DNA of 30,943 nucleotides, taken from positions 1 to 30,943 of the forward strand of contig JARBJD010000590.1 in NCBI GenBank assembly GCA_033064195.1, in the 5' to 3' direction. The number at the start of each line of letters is the position of its first letter. Position 1 is the stretch's first letter. This document shows, piece after piece, positions 26,568-30,943 of the stretch. The position numbers and the translations under genes are program-made. The stretch comes from Blattamonas nauphoetae. Taxonomy: Eukaryota; Preaxostyla; Oxymonadida. The notes beneath the pieces are model-generated. The model was not told the origin of the DNA. It did no database searches and saw only the letters and a list, made by a program, of their open reading frames with translations.

Positions 26568-26575
26568 ATCTCCGT
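26568..26575. repeat. 8-bp target-site duplication, right copy (outer element)
   Basis: ATCTCCGT, identical to 899-906. Confidence 0.8.
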
Positions 26576-26622
26576 GTGTTTATTGTGTTCATTGGATAAA
26601 CTGAACGAGAAAATGGGTTGAA

Positions 26623-27165
26623 TCAAAGATGCATAATGACAGATGGGGATGGAAGCACGATTTCATTCCTAAGTGTAGTGATGAACCCTTCGAAGAAGAT
26701 CAGATCGTGTCTCTTATCGGCCAACACCACAATGAACGGCCGATTGGAAACAGAGGATGGGGAGACGGGTTACACTTTTGGCTCTGCCTTGCATTTTCAC
26801 GACTGTCACTGCAGCCGCTTCGACTCCATTCTCTGTCACTTTCAGGACTGTTTTGTGGATCACTTGGCTGAGACACAAAGCAGATGGGAGAAGATGGTGA
26901 GAAAGGAATGGAGAGATGACAAAATGGAATGGAGAAAGAGGACGATGAAGGCACACTCGATTTTGACAGGTTCGCGAGAGATTCTGGGAAACTCAGCGGA
27001 ATCTGAGAACGCCACTCCCATCCCAAGGGCAGTCAGTGGAATCTTCAATTCTTCTGAACACTCAACCTCGAATTTTGGGAGATCAAGTTCGATTCTGAGG
27101 AGTTCCCTCTGGTCACTCCAAGCCCAAACGAGGGCTCTTCAACACAGCGAGTACCCTGAAATGAT
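26623..27165 (-). CDS. Serpin, C-terminal exons (frameshifted near the reactive loop)
   Basis: Serpins trap serine or cysteine proteases through a cleavable reactive loop. On the minus strand: IELDLPKFEVECSEELKIPL and TALGMGVAFSDSAEF, the classic LPKF...LxxLGM...F stretch. An 89-bp intron (26868-26956) follows, then VKIDQVIHKTVLKVTENGVE with the hinge AAAVTVV, and, one frame over, RPFIVVLADKRHDLIFFEGF up to a TGA at 26623-26625. The hinge resembles that of inhibitory serpins. The one-base shift lies between the hinge and RPF, around 26745-26765, so the scissile site cannot be read with confidence. The N-terminal two thirds are not recognised upstream (27.2-28 kb), so the gene is partial or its first exons are scattered or lost. 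It lies outside the hAT-like element, just beyond its right TSD. Confidence 0.85.
26868..26956 (-). other. 89-bp intron in the serpin gene
   Basis: Starts GTGTGCC and ends GTGTCTCAG on the minus strand. Removal joins EPVKI to DQVIHKTVLKV exactly where serpins have the segment before the hinge, with split codon GA|C. Confidence 0.8.
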
Positions 27166-27399
27166 ATTAGGGGCTGGCCTGATCAAAATATTTCTAACAG
27201 AAAATAATGACCTCCTCGTCTTAAACTGCAACACTATCTTTGGCAATATTCGGATTCGTTATCATGATTACTATTTTCGAGCTCATTACTATCGAAATAC
27301 CTCATTTCAACCTTCAACCGTTTAAGCCATTCCAGCCTTTGTCAAGGGACTTGTCGTGATCATGCGACAAGTCATCACATGAGGTTGACTCAGACAACT

Positions 27400-29222
27400 G
27401 CTTCCAAATGTCGATAATTACATCAGATGTTTCCATTTCGACACCGAACCAATTTCGGAAGAATACTTCACGCTCCCAATTCATGCAAAATTCAACTGTT
27501 TCACCGTTCATGGCGCTCAAGATAGTGCCATTGAAGTGGAATCAATTGCGGTTATTGTTCGAAACATCTTCTCGACACAGGGCAAGCAAGTTGAATTGGA
27601 CATCGAAACAGAACTCCGTCGACTGCCAGGATGCTATTCAGATTGATATTGCCATTACGAGAGTCACTAGAAAGACGGGACAGCAGCAATTCACAACGAC
27701 GAGGAGGCAGGAACAAAGATAGAGTTCCAATTCCGTGGAGAACTTCATCACGTCCAGCAACGAGGCAACATGAGGGAAGCACCTCTTTATCCTGGAAATT
27801 GTTTACCCCTTCTCATTGAGGTCAAGACACTCGCCACACGAGCCAACACTTGTCCTATCTGGACAATTTTCCCACGACTCCTAAGTTCAAACAAGCAGGT
27901 GCCGATCCTCATAAATGCATGAGACTTTTCGATTCATGGCTCGGAAGATATCCGTTCGTCGTTTTGAGCCAAATGATGCCATATCACAACAGTCCGATGT
28001 CGATCCAGATCATCAACAGTTACCGCGATTTCATGCATTATATCTTGCATCTTCGGCAAGAATCTGTTGTCAAGTTACAATCGGCACTAATCCTTGCTTT
28101 CAATGGTGAAAATGGGGAAGTCAAGTTCGACCTCACAACTGAGTACCACCATAAGAAGGAATGAACTCAACACTTTGACGCTTCGATCAACTCAACAAAT
28201 GAACATTCGCGATTCAACAAGGTCATTTCATCTCCTCACCACTCACATTAACTCCACATCACGAAGTTATCAAGAACAATTGGAAAACATGTTCGTACGG
28301 TGGATCCAATGTCAAACGGCAAAGAACATGTCACAAAAGACCAAGGGCATGAGATAGATCGACCACTCAAGGAAAATTCCAATGCTGGCATGCTAACAGC
28401 CAATACTTCGAGCCAGTCGTGAAGAAAGGTTCTGAGGGTGAAATCTCATCTGCATTGTTACAACCCTTCAATCGCCGGGAGCAACTTATTTGTGGATCTG
28501 TTTGCGGACACAAGGCGCATAAGCGATTTGACAGTGACATGTCCATTCGAAGAAGGAATGGACAGTCCGGAGAATGCCCAAGTTCAGCTTTCTCGGACAA
28601 CCCCATCTGTCGGGATGAGTGGGGCCTCCCAATCAAGCCTTGCGAATGGAACTCATCACCCTCCTGTAAGAGGACGTCACCACTCCTTCCATCAAAGCTG
28701 CTAGTTTCCCGTGCTCCAAACGACGACAAAACGATCTCGAAGCCGAGAAACTAGTTAGTTGCACCAGACATCGTCAACGCAATTCCGTTCAGGTGAGTCA
28801 TTGAAACATTGTGACACGGGCTGCATCTCATTTGTCTCACATGCAACGAAGAGATTGCATCACACTCCAACAGACTGTTCGGTGAGGAGAACCAACGATG
28901 CGCTCGTAGAAATCAACAAACAAGGGCTGCATACTACCTGACCAAGCGGCGCGGAAATACCACAAATTCAACTCGTGATAGCCGTGTACAGACAAGGACT
29001 TTTAACTTGACAAATGAAAGACGATGTGAAGGGGCACTCGACCGACATGTTCAAACAGTACCTGAGAATGCGGATTAAACTGCCAGATTGAAGTGAACGA
29101 AGAAGGATCACAATTCAAAGATATTCAACAACACACTTCGCGAGACACTGGAACAATCAACGATCAATGCGGATTGCATTCACAAGGGATCGTAATGCCA
29201 CTTATTCATTGCGGACAAGGTC
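27400..29222 (+). pseudogene. Fragmented plus-strand coding region, unrecognised
   Basis: Several plus-strand stretches read like protein: EEYFTLPIHAKFNCFTVHGA, DSAIEVESIAVIVRNIFSTQ and VELDIETELRRLPGCYSD (about 27460-27648); YLDNFPTTPKFKQAGADPHK, CMRLFDSWLGRYPFVVLSQM and SYRDFMHYILHLRQESVVKL (27850-28164); a Ser/Thr-rich frame with RRISDLTVTCPFEEGMDSPE (about 28440-28700); KDDVKGHSTDMFKQYLRMRI (about 29010-29070); and EVNEEGSQFKDIQQHTSRDT to a TGA near 29227. They are in changing frames, with stops between. No family is recognised; they may be one decayed gene or several. A 180-codon minus-strand frame at 29225-29767 has no ATG near its start and no motif, and is not accepted. Confidence 0.33.
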
Positions 29223-29227
29223 GATCA

Positions 29228-29760
29228 TGAGTAGACACTCGTCAAGCCAGAAGCGTTCAGACAAGACTGCAGTCCATTCCATCTTTGAAATTCCATGACA
29301 TTCATGGTCACAATCCAGGATTCAGGTACCGTCCAAGCTGTTCCCAGAATATTGACTGTCACAGAAGGCGAACGATATCGTTGTGTCTGACTTCTGTCAA
29401 TACGACAAATTCGAAAAAAACACGTCAGCAGGCTCGGAAGTTGGGACCTGATCCTCCACTCTGACAGTCTTCCTGGTTCATCACCCTGACAACTCTTGAG
29501 GCTTCTTGATGATCTTCGGCGGAAGTTGATGTTCAACCTTTGTCGAAGCATAGACTCAGGCTGTCCGTTCCGCTTCCTCGGACACACTTGAAATAGCGGA
29601 GTTGAAATGAATGATACATGTAGTCTATCGTTAACGAGCAAGCTGAACAAGACTACACAAGGGTTCGATCTTACGTTGAGAGGAACGACACTAATTCCTT
29701 GCCCTCTCATTCTGGAAGTGTTAGCCTGGATCGTCAATATCAGGATTCGGGATGAGATCC
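29228..29760. other. No supported gene
   Basis: Sequence between the plus-strand remnants and the minisatellite. Open frames are present on the minus strand, but nothing is recognisable. Confidence 0.3.
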
Positions 29761-30094
29761 CACACAAACAGTGAGTCGAGTTGTCTCCTCACAAACAGTG
29801 GGTCGAGTTGTTCTCCCCACAAACAGTGAGTCGAGTTGTCTCCTCACAAACAGTGGGTCGAGTTGTTCTCCCCACACAAACAGTGAGTCGAGTTGTCTCC
29901 TCTGACAGTGGGTCGAGTTGTTCTCACACAAACAGTGAGTCGAGTTGTCTCCTCACAAACAGTGGGTCGAGTTGTTCTCCCCACACAAACAGTGAGTCGA
30001 GTTGTCTCCCTCACAAACAGTGGGTCAGTTGTTCTCCCCACACAAACAGTGAGTCGAGTTATCTCCTCACAAACAGTGTGTTGAGTTATTCTCC
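29761..30094 (+). repeat. Minisatellite, about six 55-57-bp units
   Basis: Alternating half-units ACAAACAGTGAGTCGAGTTG plus TCTCCTC and ACAAACAGTGGGTCGAGTTG plus TTCTCCCCAC form dimers of about 55-57 bp. Twelve half-units are present, the last ones degenerate. All frames stay open through it in both directions, giving apparent repeat proteins that I do not regard as genes. Confidence 0.92.
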
Positions 30095-30380
30095 CACCTC
30101 AGCGTGAAGCGCGAGGATGGTAGGAGATGGTATGCAACTGATCCGGTTGGGATCGGTGTTGAGGGCGCTGGGTCAGGGGACTGTGATGTGGAAGCAGTAT
30201 CGCAGTGGAATCAAGGCACTCCCATCACTGTCATTGTAGAGCCCAGCTCCCCTCCGATTTCTCATTCATTTTGAGTCAGAACTTGCACAGAGTTGGTGCC
30301 AGCCCGGAGTGGGGTCACGGCCTGGCTCTCATCTCTTGGAAGGAATAAAGGCTTACTCCCTTTTTACTTCTCTCTCGCTT
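30095..30380. other. Possible exon, otherwise unexplained
   Basis: On the plus strand TDPVGIGVEGAGSGDCDVEA and SQWNQGTPITVIVEPSSPPI (about 30140-30270) reads like coding sequence up to a TGA, but no start, splice sites or family can be assigned. Confidence 0.3.
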
Positions 30381-30460
30381 TTCCTTTCAGCACTACGCTG
30401 TTGAGGAGGCCCTCGTTGGGCTTGGAGTGACCAGGGGAACTCCTCCAAGACAAACGAGGT
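30378..30460 (+). repeat. Diverged copy of a sequence beside the serpin
   Basis: TTTCAG followed by GGCTTGGAGTGACCAGGGGA and its surroundings match the reverse complement of about 27100-27170 (GGCTTGGAGTGACCAGAGGG) over roughly 60 bp with a few indels. It may be a fragment of another serpin gene, or a shared repeat at an exon start. Confidence 0.55.
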
Positions 30461-30748
30461 GCTCCTCAACCACAACTCTGCCACACAACCTGGCAAGTTC
30501 TGGTTTTTTCACTTCACTTCGTCTATTTAGACCATTTGGCATTTTGTTCCCTGTTAGAGTTTCTTGCCCATAAAGCTTTTGTTTCCTCAACGGCCCCATT
30601 ATGGGGTAAACCAACCTATGAACTCTAAGTTCCCGTTGGGATTTCTGGAACAGATAAATCTTATTATTGGTTTTCTGTTTTTCACATTTTGTAGGTAGGC
30701 TCGAACAAATTTCCTTTGTGAGGCACTCGCCATTTGTCTTGGATGAAG

Positions 30749-30943
30749 ATGGACAAAGACACAACATCAATGATGATAGAGAGATCAGACCGAGGGATAT
30801 TCTCAGACAATCAGAGAATCGTTTTGGTTCGAGATATTTGTCAGCTAATGGAAGCGCATTCTTTCCAGTTTCTGAGAGAGCACAACGGCATCACATTCAA
30901 GCACACGAACAAGCACACCGTTGGAAGAATCAGAACCATCATC
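30749..30943 (+). CDS. Partial open frame running off the right edge
   Basis: From ATG at 30749-30751 a frame stays open for 65 codons to the window end: MDKDTTSMMIERSDRGIFSD, NQRIVLVRDICQLMEAHSFQ, FLREHNGITFKHTNKHTVGR, IRTII. The composition is protein-like (charged, helical, no low complexity). A second frame is also open here, so the choice is not certain. No family is recognised from this fragment. It is preceded by pyrimidine-rich sequence. Confidence 0.4.
   Translation, partial: MDKDTTSMMIERSDRGIFSDNQRIVLVRDICQLMEAHSFQFLREHNGITFKHTNKHTVGRIRTII

Noticed and set aside
26618-27325. 235-codon plus-strand open frame as a gene
   Set aside because: It is the shadow of the serpin on the minus strand, which has clear family motifs and a good intron.
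29225-29767. 180-codon minus-strand open frame
   Set aside because: It has no ATG near its start and no motif, its composition is unremarkable, and its beginning overlaps the minisatellite edge.
29761-30094. CRISPR array from regularly repeated units
   Set aside because: The units are contiguous with no unique spacers. This is a minisatellite in eukaryotic DNA.

Overview
The window looks like nuclear DNA of an anaerobic protist. The best guess is a Preaxostyla oxymonad close to Blattamonas. This rests on my recognition of a Ser/Thr-rich beta-helix surface-protein family with recurring CG-x5-PC modules, eukaryotic genes with very short GT-AG introns, a histone H4 of protist type, and a FAR1/MULE transposase. 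The stop-codon use fits the standard code. No database search was possible, so the organism call is inference.

The main feature is a set of nested insertions, each defined by terminal inverted repeats (TIRs) plus a target-site duplication (TSD). (1) Outer layer, 907-26567: perfect 18-bp TIRs (TAGGCTTGTCTGACCGGC) with a perfect 8-bp TSD (ATCTCCGT at 899-906 and 26568-26575), a hAT-like signature. Apart from later insertions its only content is one beta-helix surface-protein gene (about 1159 to 26184). (2) Inside that gene, 2561-24002: a 21.4-kb element with TIRs of about 230-245 bp and a perfect 9-bp TSD (CTGGAAGTC). It encodes an intact-looking Mutator-like (MULE) transposase at 12599-14464. 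Taking the element and one TSD copy out joins the beta-helix gene in frame. (3) Inside the 21.4-kb element, 19193-23001: a 3.8-kb non-autonomous MULE-like element with 95-bp TIRs and a 9-bp TSD (8 of 9 matching), sitting in the last exon of a plus-strand gene. (4) Also inside it, 4601-5428: an 828-bp hairpin-like MITE with arms of about 290 bp, flanked by TA.

Layout. 1-900: end of an unrecognised protein gene, then histone H4 on the minus strand with a one-base frameshift. 907-2560: 5' half of the beta-helix gene. 2561-2830: left MULE TIR with ~18-bp tandem repeats and a tRNA-Glu-like segment. 3.0-7.0 kb: decayed minus-strand coding pieces and the MITE. 7.0-10.4 kb: a type II P-type cation ATPase whose catalytic Asp is His and which carries two in-frame stops. 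10.4-12.6 kb: little recognisable. 12.6-14.5 kb: MULE transposase. 14.5-19.2 kb: plus-strand coding pieces, including an unknown multi-exon gene. 19.2-23.0 kb: the second MULE-like element, with coiled-coil gene pieces and a 9 x 26-bp tandem array. 23.8-24.0 kb: right MULE TIR. 24.0-26.2 kb: 3' half of the beta-helix gene. 26.6-27.2 kb: C-terminal part of a serpin (minus). 27.4-29.2 kb: unrecognised plus-strand coding pieces. 29.76-30.1 kb: a minisatellite. 30.75 kb to the end: a partial open frame.

The genes do not form a pathway. The window is a record of transposons that carry, interrupt and probably spread host genes. Several genes show single-base frameshifts at short homopolymers, so some breaks could be assembly errors rather than biology.
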